6,900 nucleotides of DNA from an uncultured Sphingobacteriaceae bacterium (lineage in GTDB: Bacteria > Bacteroidota > Bacteroidia > Sphingobacteriales > Sphingobacteriaceae), in assembly GCA_937875035.1 (NCBI GenBank), contig CALNCF010000191.1, positions 1 to 6,900 of the forward strand, written 5' to 3'. Below are positions 1 to 5,908 of this stretch, piece after piece. Positions within the stretch are counted from its first letter, which is position 1. Every line of letters begins with the position of its first letter. Under the pieces are notes generated by a model. That model was not told where the DNA came from and made no database searches. It worked only from the letters and a program-made list of their open reading frames with translations. Made by a program: the position numbers and the translations under genes.

Positions 1-1577
1 CAGATATTAAAGACTCCAAGCTTCATACCACCCCCGACTATTGGGAGGTAACGCTTCGTGGTACCGCACGCATGTCGGCCGAGCTCGACAGTCTCAGCAA
101 GGGAGACCAGGGCACATTGATTAATAACGCAATGAACAATAAAGGCTTTGCATTCTCCGGAGGTTTGCAGTATGCTGTAACCCGGAAGCTTCTTGTGAGC
201 GCTGCTGTGCTTGATCTCGGTGCGATTACATGGAACGCCAACAGCGCGTATTACAAGCTGGATAAAACGGTTCGTTTTGAAGGGGTACCTGCCCTGGATT
301 CAAAAGCGGTACAGGATAGTATCTTCGACAATTTCTCCAAGTTCGTGGTAGACAGCGCCAAGGGTTCCTATACTTCTCCGCTGCTGACCCGCCTCGAAAT
401 GAGCGTGAACTACAAATGGTTTAAATGGCTGAACAGTACGGCCATTGTTTCCAGCCAGCTGTATAATAATGATATTGATTTCGTGTTTATGACCGATCTC
501 ACCCTGTTGAGAGCCGTTCACTTCATTGCACTGGGAGCATACAATACCAATAACTATTCGACCATTGGCGGGCAGTTCTTATTGCGCACACGGGGACTCG
601 ATTTCTATGTAGGTTCTGAAAAGATCCTGAACACATACCAGGTGTCGCAGCAAATGGCTGATCATACCAAAAAATCATCCCTGGCATTAGGCCTTGATGT
701 GAACTTCGGTATGGCCTTCCGTTTTGGTCACTGTCCTAAGAAAACGACCGCCGCTTACACCGGCCCGGCCGATTCAGATAACGATGGTGTGCTGGATATC
801 GTAGATGAGTGTCCGTTCAAAGCCGGACCTAAAGAAAACAAAGGTTGCCCATGGCCGGATACGGATGGCGATGGCGTGTTGGATGTAGATGACGCTTGCC
901 CGACCGTTGCCGGACCGGTTGAGAATAAAGGCTGCCCATGGCCGGATAGTGATGGCGACGGTGTGCCGGATAAAGACGATCAGTGCCCGACAGCAGCAGG
1001 TCCTGTGGCCAGCAATGGTTGCCCGGATACTGATGGCGATGGTGTATATGATAAGGATGATGCCTGCCCGACCGTTCCCGGACCTAAAGAGAACTTAGGT
1101 TGTCCTTACCACGACACCGATGGTGACGGCGTACCGGATAAAGACGATCAGTGCCCTGCGGTACCGGGTCTGCCTTCGCTGATGGGTTGTCCGCCGGAAC
1201 CGAAGAAAGTAGAGCTTACCCAGGAAGAGCAGGAAGTAGTGAATAAAGTGTTCTCTAACCTGACTTTCGAAACCGGTAAGGCCGTAATCACCGCTTCATC
1301 ATATCCATCACTGGATGCGCTGTACGAGCTGATGATCAAGAAGCCAAGCTTTAAGGTATTGGTAGAAGGACATACCGACAATGTAGGCAAGGCCGCATCG
1401 AACAAGAAATTGTCAGAGCAGCGTGCCGCAGCTGTTACAAAATACATGGAAAACAAGGGTATAGAAAGCAGCCGTCTTGTAGCGAAAGGCTACGGTTCTG
1501 AGCGCCCGGTAGCAGACAACAAAACGCCTGCAGGCCGTGCAAAGAACAGGAGGGTAGAGTTCACGATCCTCGAATAA
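1..1577 (+). CDS. OmpA family outer-membrane protein with DUF5723-type barrel and TSP type-3 repeats (5' end missing)
   Basis: This protein probably anchors the outer membrane to peptidoglycan. The reading frame is open from position 3 with no stop, so the ATG at 72 is internal and the gene begins before the window. Three parts are visible. First, a region rich in alternating aromatic and polar residues (to about 760) contains LLVSAAVLDLGAITW, typical of the Bacteroidota DUF5723 barrel. Second, five calcium-binding thrombospondin type-3 repeats lie at 771-1199. Third, a C-terminal OmpA domain covers about 1233-1574 and carries VEGHTDNVG, LSEQRAAAV and NRRVEF. By analogy with E. coli OmpA, the Asp of HTD and the Arg of SEQRA would bind diaminopimelate in peptidoglycan. 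The gene ends in TAA and is followed 20 nt later by a strong terminator, so it is the last gene of its unit. The family call is firm for the OmpA and TSP3 parts and good for DUF5723. Confidence 0.93.
   Translation, partial: DIKDSKLHTTPDYWEVTLRGTARMSAELDSLSKGDQGTLINNAMNNKGFAFSGGLQYAVTRKLLVSAAVLDLGAITWNANSAYYKLDKTVRFEGVPALDSKAVQDSIFDNFSKFVVDSAKGSYTSPLLTRLEMSVNYKWFKWLNSTAIVSSQLYNNDIDFVFMTDLTLLRAVHFIALGAYNTNNYSTIGGQFLLRTRGLDFYVGSEKILNTYQVSQQMADHTKKSSLALGLDVNFGMAFRFGHCPKKTTAAYTGPADSDNDGVLDIVDECPFKAGPKENKGCPWPDTDGDGVLDVDDACPTVAGPVENKGCPWPDSDGDGVPDKDDQCPTAAGPVASNGCPDTDGDGVYDKDDACPTVPGPKENLGCPYHDTDGDGVPDKDDQCPAVPGLPSLMGCPPEPKKVELTQEEQEVVNKVFSNLTFETGKAVITASSYPSLDALYELMIKKPSFKVLVEGHTDNVGKAASNKKLSEQRAAAVTKYMENKGIESSRLVAKGYGSERPVADNKTPAGRAKNRRVEFTILE
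771..1199 (+). repeat. Five in-frame thrombospondin type-3 (calcium-binding) repeats within the OmpA gene
   Basis: Units of the form DxDxDGVxDxxDxCP begin at 771, 858, 945, 1026 and 1113. Spacings are 87, 87, 81 and 87 nt, that is 29, 29, 27 and 29 residues. Each unit ends in a GCP motif followed by two linker residues (WP, WP, none, YH, PE). The Asp-rich loops bind calcium in this family, and the two Cys per unit may form disulfides. Units 2 and 4 share DDACPTV and units 3 and 5 share DDQCP. A 23-nt stretch at 966-988 recurs exactly at 1134-1156, which suggests that a two-unit block was duplicated. Confidence 0.9.
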
Positions 1578-1596
1578 CAAAACAGGAATGAATAAG

Positions 1597-1637
1597 CAAA
1601 GCCCGGATTGTATAGCAGTCCGGGCTTTGTTGTTTTT
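1597..1637 (+). terminator. Rho-independent terminator of the OmpA gene
   Basis: A perfect 11-bp stem has arms at 1597-1607 (CAAAGCCCGGA) and 1619-1629 (TCCGGGCTTTG) with an 11-nt loop. It is followed on the plus strand by a T-rich tail at 1630-1637 (TTGTTTTT). It starts 20 nt after the OmpA stop codon. The stem could also stop minus-strand transcription coming from tsaB, but no U-tract is present on that side. Confidence 0.9.
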
Positions 1638-1646
1638 ATGCGGAAG

Positions 1647-1665
1647 ATCTCCCTGCTGGGGAGAT
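1647..1665 (-). terminator. Possible hairpin ending the TauE-tsaB transcript
   Basis: A 7-bp GC-rich stem (ATCTCCC at 1647-1653, GGGAGAT at 1659-1665) with a 5-nt loop lies 4 nt beyond the tsaB stop codon. On the minus strand it is not followed by a U-tract, so it is not a classical intrinsic terminator. It may act together with the hairpin at 1597-1629 in this convergent intergenic region, or it may only stabilise the 3' end. Confidence 0.35.
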
Positions 1666-1669
1666 GTGA

Positions 1670-2347
1670 TCACTTATTAAAGAAAAACTCCTTCAGGTAA
1701 TAGGGTTCGAAATAGGCCACATCTTCAAACTGCCCTGCCTCAAATTTTGCTTCCGCTTCTGCGATCACGGCAGCGGCCGAAGGCCAGATCCCGGGGATGA
1801 AATGTGCTTCGGGGTACCCGCTGAAAGAAGACATGCACTTCTCCGCGCCATCACCAAAGAAATAAACAGGCTGCTTAAAATAGGAAGCATAGGTGTGCTC
1901 ATCCACGATGTCGGCCGACACCGCTTTCAGCTGTTCCATCTGCCGGTTATAAATGGCCGCATACACCTCCATGCGCCGGGCATCGATCATCGGGCAGAAG
2001 AGAGCGTCTGCTTCACTTACCTGTCCTGAAGCAATCACAGCTGAAGCCATGCCTCGCAGGGTATCTGTAGCGATCAGCGGCTTGTTCAGCGCGTAGCACA
2101 GGCCTTTGGCCGTAGAAGCCCCGATCCTCAGGCCGGTGTACGATCCCGGACCCTTGCTTACGGCGATGGCATCCAGCTCCCGGGCTTGTATACCCGCTTC
2201 TGCCAGCACATCCGCGATAAAGAGGGTAATGGCCGAAGCATGAATATTGGGTGAGTTCTCCTCTTTCAGGCAGCACAGCTTCCCGTTTTCTGATAAGGCC
2301 ACCGAGCAGTTCTGGGTAGCAGTTTCCAGGTGTAAGATCTTTGTCAT
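1670..2347 (-). CDS. tsaB: tRNA threonylcarbamoyladenosine biosynthesis protein TsaB
   Basis: TsaB is the inactive ASKHA-fold paralogue that dimerises with TsaD. With TsaE it transfers threonylcarbamoyl from TsaC-made threonylcarbamoyl-AMP to A37 of ANN-decoding tRNAs, in the cytoplasm. The 225-residue length is normal for the family. The N-terminus ILHLETATQNCSVAL is the usual first strand pair of the fold. The family signature KGPGSYTGLRIG is at residues 65-76, followed by a conserved MIDARRMEVYAAIY at 120-133. The C-terminal YFEPYYLKEF is also typical. The ATG start at 2347 lies 1 nt after the stop codon of the upstream permease gene, so the two are almost certainly co-transcribed and probably translationally coupled. 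It ends in TGA and converges with the OmpA gene. Confidence 0.96.
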   Translation of the reverse strand: MTKILHLETATQNCSVALSENGKLCCLKEENSPNIHASAITLFIADVLAEAGIQARELDAIAVSKGPGSYTGLRIGASTAKGLCYALNKPLIATDTLRGMASAVIASGQVSEADALFCPMIDARRMEVYAAIYNRQMEQLKAVSADIVDEHTYASYFKQPVYFFGDGAEKCMSSFSGYPEAHFIPGIWPSAAAVIAEAEAKFEAGQFEDVAYFEPYYLKEFFFNK

Positions 2348-2348
2348 A

Positions 2349-3170
2349 TTAAAAAAGACCGTAGATCATCTTCACGATCACGATCATAATGAAGGACACA
2401 AATATAAGACGTATATGAGAAGCTTTCAGCCTCGAAGAGGCCATCACCCCGACCGGAGAGAAACAAAGGCTTCCAAGGGCTACGGGAATGGCTACAGAGA
2501 AAAAGATCAGTCCTAAACCCTCGGCCCCCTCAATACCGGGCAGCCTCTGGAAAAAAGCATTGAAGAGTGAAGTGAGCAGGGCCATCAGGGTAATGACTCC
2601 CAAAGAAACAGAAGTCGCTTTTTTGATAGGGGTCTTAACCAGGTTGCCCAAAAGGGGAACGATGATGATGCCCCCGCCGATGCCCGAAAAGGCAGCGACG
2701 GTGCCCGAGATGCTCCCGGTCAGCACATACTTCCAGGGCTCTTTACGCTCACTCTGCTCCGCGGCCGGCTGGTCCTTTCCCTGGAAGATCTTCCAGGCCA
2801 TATAGATCAGCAGCAGGATAAAGAAGATCGTGAAGCGTTCACGGGTGTACCAGCTTCCGTGACTGATGAGCCAGGAAAAAGTGATGGCTGCCGTGGCTGC
2901 AGGCAGCGCGATGGCCAGGATCTCCCGGGGAAAAAAATTCCGGTTCCGCCATTGCTTATAGCTCCCGCTGATCCCCCCAAAGAAAATAGCGAACATCGAA
3001 TTGGCAACGATGGCGGGTACGATCATCTGCGGTGGCACACCCATTGCGTGCAGGTAATGGCTGAAGATCAGCACAAACACCACACCGCCGCCAACACCCA
3101 GCATCCCGGCCAGGAATCCTCCCAGCCCGCCCATGAAAAAAAGTATTACTATATCTTGTATTGGTTGCAT
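2349..3170 (-). CDS. TauE/SafE family permease (putative sulfite/organosulfur or other anion exporter)
   Basis: This is an integral inner-membrane protein of 273 residues if started at the ATG at 3170. The TauE/SafE hallmark of two homologous halves is visible. Each half carries a glycine-rich membrane loop: GFLAGMLGVGGGVVF near residues 18-32, and GTVAAFSGIGGGIIIVPLL in the second half. Hydrophobic segments suit about eight transmembrane helices. Family members move sulfite, sulfoacetate or other small acids, but the substrate cannot be read from sequence. The frame is open back to a GTG at 3230, which would add 20 residues. I reject that start because the extension runs through a 24-nt perfect palindrome and a good promoter -7 box. 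No Shine-Dalgarno is seen, as is usual in this phylum. tsaB follows 1 nt downstream. Confidence 0.9.
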   Translation of the reverse strand: MQPIQDIVILFFMGGLGGFLAGMLGVGGGVVFVLIFSHYLHAMGVPPQMIVPAIVANSMFAIFFGGISGSYKQWRNRNFFPREILAIALPAATAAITFSWLISHGSWYTRERFTIFFILLLIYMAWKIFQGKDQPAAEQSERKEPWKYVLTGSISGTVAAFSGIGGGIIIVPLLGNLVKTPIKKATSVSLGVITLMALLTSLFNAFFQRLPGIEGAEGLGLIFFSVAIPVALGSLCFSPVGVMASSRLKASHIRLIFVSFIMIVIVKMIYGLF

Positions 3171-3203
3171 AAAACGAAAGAAGGGAAGATATATCTTCCC
3201 TTC
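3171..3203 (-). terminator. 24-nt perfect palindrome with T-rich tail, likely terminator of the rpmH-peptidase unit
   Basis: The palindrome at 3180-3203 has 12-nt arms; on the minus strand the first arm reads GAAGGGAAGATA and the second TATCTTCCCTTC. It is followed on the minus strand by TTTCGTTTT (3179-3171). It begins 44 nt after the peptidase stop codon, which fits an intrinsic terminator for that transcript. With a stable GAAGGGAA/TTCCCTTC outer stem, only the central few bases would form the loop. Its first base is also the last base of the -7 promoter box of the next gene, so it could alternatively be an operator for a dimeric regulator. Confidence 0.65.
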
Positions 3204-3233
3204 AAACCTACGTGAATAATTACGATTCACAAA
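3203..3233 (-). promoter_or_regulatory. Bacteroidota-type promoter for the TauE-tsaB unit
   Basis: On the minus strand the -7 box TAGGTTTG (3210-3203) matches the TAnnTTTG consensus exactly. A -33 TTTG (3233-3230) lies 19 nt upstream, within the normal spacing for the phylum's housekeeping sigma factor. Transcription would begin a few bases beyond 3203, inside the palindrome, leaving a leader of roughly 25-30 nt before the ATG at 3170. The match is by eye; no start site has been mapped. Confidence 0.7.
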
Positions 3234-3247
3234 GTATTTTCAGCGGC

Positions 3248-4921
3248 CTACTTATCTGCTTTCAGGATCGACGCGTATTGCTTCTGATCGTTCAGCACCT
3301 CGATCGCCTTCCGTATTTCCGGGTCGCTGGCAAAGGAAGATTCGATCCTTCCTTTCTGGTAGAAATAACGTGATGCGATCTCTTCCTCCAGCAATTCCTT
3401 GATCTCTGCCTTGTTCTTTTGAATGTCGGCATCCTTATCGTGCATCATCTTCGTCTTCAATGCCTCGTAATCACTTTTGATCGCGTCGAAATATTTCTCT
3501 TTCGTAGCGGCTTCTTTATATTCATCGAGCATCTTCTCGCTCTTTGTTTTATAATCATAATCCTTGTCTTTCAGGAACGCGATAAATTCATTGAATTCCG
3601 CATCCGATAAACGGAATACCTTGGCCGGCGGAATGCTCTCATGCCTGTTCCGGTACTGCGTTGCATAATCAAATACCAGGTTCTTCGACAGCAGGCTTTG
3701 CGTAATGTTGCTGTACGCGTGTGCTTCTACCGCAATATCAGGAGCTACGCCGCCACCGTCGAATACCTTTCTTCCTGCCCGTGTTTTGTATTCCCTGATC
3801 AGGGAATCGGGCACCTTGCCTACGCTTCCGTCTTCATTCCGGTGGCTATAATCCAGGGCCTGTATACATCTTCCGCTCGGGATATAGTATTTGGCGGTGG
3901 TCACCTTTAGCTGCGCGTTATAGGAGAGCGGACGGGTTTGCTGTACAAGTCCCTTCCCGAAAGTACGCTGCCCGATCACCACACCACGGTCCAGGTCTTG
4001 CATCACACCCGATACGATCTCCGAAGCAGAAGCCGAGCTGCTGCTGGTCAGCACCGCGATCGGGATCTCCGTATCCACCGGGCCGTTATTGGTCCGGTAG
4101 GTCTTGTCCCATTCCTTCACCTTACCCTTAGTGGTTACTACCAATTCATTCTTCGCGATGAATACGTTCGATATATTCACCGCTTCATGCAGCAATCCGC
4201 CCGGGTTTCCACGCAGGTCGAGGATAACTGATTTCAGCTCCGGGTTCTTCTTAAGCTCGGTCAAGGCATTCTTTACCTCATTCCCTGCATCATTCGTAAA
4301 GCCCCGCAACTGGATATAGCCGGTATGGGTATCGATCATGCCATAATAAGGTACATTGCTTACACGGATCTCCTCCCGGTTCAGGGAAATATCCAGGTCT
4401 TTCTTCTCGCCCTGGCGACGGATCAGCAATTTGATCGCGGTGCCGGGCTGCCCTTTTAATAATTTGCTTACGTCGTTGGTAGTGCGTCCTTTCAGGCTTT
4501 TACCGTCGATCTCAAGAATAATATCGCCGGCGCGCAACCCTGCTTTAAAGGCCGGGTTTCCCTCGTAGGTTTCCCGTACAATGGTCTGGTTATCCCGTTG
4601 AAAGATGGTAGCGCCTACACCCCCGTATTGACCGGTCGTCATAAAACGATAGTCTTCCACTTCCGATTCGGAAATGAAATTGGTATACGGATCAAGTGAT
4701 TCGACCATTGCCTCGATGCCGGTACGCATCAGCTTCGCGGGGTCAATATCATCCACATAATAAGCATTCAGCTCCTTGTAAGTAGTGGTCAGCAGGTCGA
4801 GGTTCTTAGAGATCTCGAAATAGCTGTCGACAAAAGCAAAGGAAGCGAAAGAGCCCACGCTGATGGCCCCGATAATAAATCCGCGTTTTAATCTTTTATT
4901 CATGTTCTTCATCATGTTCAT
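3248..4921 (-). CDS. S41 family C-terminal processing peptidase (Ctp/Prc type)
   Basis: This is a periplasmic, membrane-anchored serine protease that trims or degrades proteins from exposed C-termini. Of 557 residues, 13-31 form a hydrophobic signal anchor after a basic start. A PDZ domain spans about 98-182 and opens with YGGVGATI, the peptide-binding loop. The S41 fold follows, with LDLRGNPGGLL at 235-245. The catalytic residues fit the family: Ser298 in SASASEI, Lys323 in FGKGLVQ and Gln327. The 25-residue Ser-Lys spacing equals that of E. coli Tsp and Bacillus CtpB. Residues from about 400 to the end form a long, highly charged, probably helical extension with no catalytic motif. The N-terminus has Met at 1, 3, 4 and 7 and no clear ribosome binding site, so the exact start is uncertain by up to six codons. 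It begins 1 nt after yidD and is probably the last gene of that unit. Confidence 0.94.
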   Translation of the reverse strand: MNMMKNMNKRLKRGFIIGAISVGSFASFAFVDSYFEISKNLDLLTTTYKELNAYYVDDIDPAKLMRTGIEAMVESLDPYTNFISESEVEDYRFMTTGQYGGVGATIFQRDNQTIVRETYEGNPAFKAGLRAGDIILEIDGKSLKGRTTNDVSKLLKGQPGTAIKLLIRRQGEKKDLDISLNREEIRVSNVPYYGMIDTHTGYIQLRGFTNDAGNEVKNALTELKKNPELKSVILDLRGNPGGLLHEAVNISNVFIAKNELVVTTKGKVKEWDKTYRTNNGPVDTEIPIAVLTSSSSASASEIVSGVMQDLDRGVVIGQRTFGKGLVQQTRPLSYNAQLKVTTAKYYIPSGRCIQALDYSHRNEDGSVGKVPDSLIREYKTRAGRKVFDGGGVAPDIAVEAHAYSNITQSLLSKNLVFDYATQYRNRHESIPPAKVFRLSDAEFNEFIAFLKDKDYDYKTKSEKMLDEYKEAATKEKYFDAIKSDYEALKTKMMHDKDADIQKNKAEIKELLEEEIASRYFYQKGRIESSFASDPEIRKAIEVLNDQKQYASILKADK

Positions 4922-4922
4922 G

Positions 4923-5144
4923 TTAGGGTAGCGGGTCGTATCCGCTGCCGCCCCAGGGGTGACAACGGGAGAACCGTTTTACTGTTAGCCACAAGCCTTT
5001 AAAAGGACCGTATTTTCTCAGCGCCTGTACGCCATACTCCGAACAGGTAGGGGTATAGCGGCACGCGTTCGGAAGTACCGGCGAAATAATCCGCTGGTAG
5101 ATCTTCACCAGAAATATAAGAAAATAATTAAGCCCTTTGATCAT
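4923..5144 (-). CDS. yidD: Membrane protein insertion efficiency factor YidD
   Basis: YidD is a small membrane-associated protein (73 residues, normal length) that helps YidC- and Sec-dependent insertion of inner-membrane proteins. The sequence carries the family pattern: an N-terminal amphipathic/hydrophobic segment, then YQRIISPVLPNACRYTPTCS at 16-34 (with S35 continuing the CSEY motif), a central YGPFKGLWL, and the C-terminal RCHPWGGSGYDPLP at 60-73. The three conserved cysteines are C28, C34 and C61. The gene overlaps the end of rnpA by 17 nt and is followed 1 nt later by the peptidase gene, which implies one mRNA with coupled translation. Confidence 0.96.
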   Translation of the reverse strand: MIKGLNYFLIFLVKIYQRIISPVLPNACRYTPTCSEYGVQALRKYGPFKGLWLTVKRFSRCHPWGGSGYDPLP

Positions 5145-5523
5145 GCTCTTTCTGCAAACGGTTCAGGGCTGAATTTAGTTTTTTTTCGATGTCCTGCGCG
5201 GTAAATATTTCGTTACCCACATACAGGATCATGAGGTGGATGGAAAGCTCCCGCGAACGCAGGAAGCTGTAGAGATGCTCTTCTTTATGACGACGGTACG
5301 CCTCGCGGATGAGCCGTTTGATCCGGTTCCGGTCAACAGCACGCTTGAATTTCTTCTTGGATACGCTTACAAGAACCTTGGCGGGATAGGGCATGGGCGC
5401 CTCTGCCGGGTTCCATACAATGCGGAAAGGGTATAAAATGAAAGAAGAACGATTTTTAAACAGGAGCTCAATCTGCTTCCTGCTTGTCAATCGTTCTTCT
5501 TTACGGAAAAAATGAGTTTTCAT
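5128..5523 (-). CDS. rnpA: Ribonuclease P protein component
   Basis: RnpA is the basic protein subunit that, with the RNase P RNA, removes 5' leaders from precursor tRNAs. From the ATG at 5523 it has 131 residues, close to the family norm. The diagnostic RNR helix is RNRIKRLIREAYR at residues 65-77, preceded by VSKKKFKRAVD. The N-terminal RKEERLTSRKQIELLF matches the family's start region (E. coli: ...RLLTPSQF...). The frame is open further up to a TTG at 5556, but the extra 11 residues do not resemble the family and the ATG fits the expected N-terminus, so I use the ATG. It lies 78 nt downstream of rpmH and overlaps yidD by 17 nt. Confidence 0.95.
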   Translation of the reverse strand: MKTHFFRKEERLTSRKQIELLFKNRSSFILYPFRIVWNPAEAPMPYPAKVLVSVSKKKFKRAVDRNRIKRLIREAYRRHKEEHLYSFLRSRELSIHLMILYVGNEIFTAQDIEKKLNSALNRLQKEHDQRA

Positions 5524-5601
5524 CTCGATAAGGATGGGTGATTTTGGAAAAAACAAAGACGAAGCTCAGATTCCCCTAATCGTTTCCGTTACCGAAAAAT
5601 A

Positions 5602-5760
5602 TTAGCGTTTGTGTCTTTTTTCAGACGACACTGATAACTTCTTTCTGCCTTTAGCTCTTCTGGAAGCTAAAACTCTTCTGCCATTCGCAGTCGACATTCT
5701 TTCTCTGAAGCCGTGTTTGTTTCTTCTTTTGCGCTGTGATGGTTGGAATGTACGTTTCAT
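5602..5760 (-). CDS. rpmH: 50S ribosomal protein L34
   Basis: This short gene encodes a 52-residue, extremely Arg/Lys-rich protein beginning MKRTFQPSQRKRRNKHGF. It continues with RERMSTANGRRVLASRRAKG and ends SSEKRHKR. The start and the MSTANGRRVLASRRAKGRKKLS core are unmistakable L34, a structural protein of the large ribosomal subunit. The C-terminus is a few residues longer than the 44-47 residues of many bacteria, which I recall as common in Bacteroidota. ATG is at 5758-5760 and TAA at 5602-5604. The region just before the ATG is A-rich without a Shine-Dalgarno. It is the first gene of the rpmH-rnpA-yidD-peptidase unit. Confidence 0.97.
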   Translation of the reverse strand: MKRTFQPSQRKRRNKHGFRERMSTANGRRVLASRRAKGRKKLSVSSEKRHKR

Positions 5761-5860
5761 TTCTAAATTTTTTACTTTTTAAAGGGATACGCATTGATTC
5801 ATAATAGCTTAACGAAGCGGGTATGAAAAAGCCTATCGATTATTCTTCATAACAAGGTCG

Positions 5861-5891
5861 CAAATATAGGAATGCTTTGTGTTTTAAGCAA
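5861..5891 (-). promoter_or_regulatory. Bacteroidota-type promoter of the rpmH-rnpA-yidD-peptidase unit
   Basis: On the minus strand TATATTTG (5868-5861) matches the -7 consensus TAnnTTTG exactly, with TTG (5891-5889) 20 nt upstream as the -33 element. Transcription starting a few bases past 5861 would give a leader of about 95 nt before rpmH. The box lies in the 148-nt gap between the DUF3078 gene and rpmH, 17 nt beyond the former's stop codon. I see no other strong signal in that gap. Confidence 0.75.
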
Positions 5892-5908
5892 TTTTATTTT
5901 CAAATTGT

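Noticed and set aside
771..1199. Periodic 87-nt repeats considered as a CRISPR-like or intergenic repeat array
   Set aside because: The repeats are in frame, encode DxDGDGVxD calcium-binding units and lie inside a gene, so they are protein repeats.
1148..1456. 102-codon minus-strand open frame within the OmpA domain region
   Set aside because: The opposite strand encodes the unmistakable OmpA C-terminal domain; this is a shadow of its codon use.
2859..3215. 118-codon plus-strand open frame antisense to the permease gene
   Set aside because: Shadow frame: it has biased composition, no family motif, and fully overlaps conserved transmembrane coding sequence.
5524..5601. Possible separate promoter or attenuator between rpmH and rnpA
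   Set aside because: The 78-nt gap contains a T-run but no TAnnTTTG box and no convincing stem-loop, so rnpA is treated as read from the rpmH promoter.
5881..5908. AT-rich imperfect inverted repeat after the DUF3078 stop codon (CAATTT/AAATTG on the minus strand)
   Set aside because: The stem is short and AT-only with no U-tract, so it is too weak to call a terminator; part of it overlaps the -33 region of the rpmH promoter.
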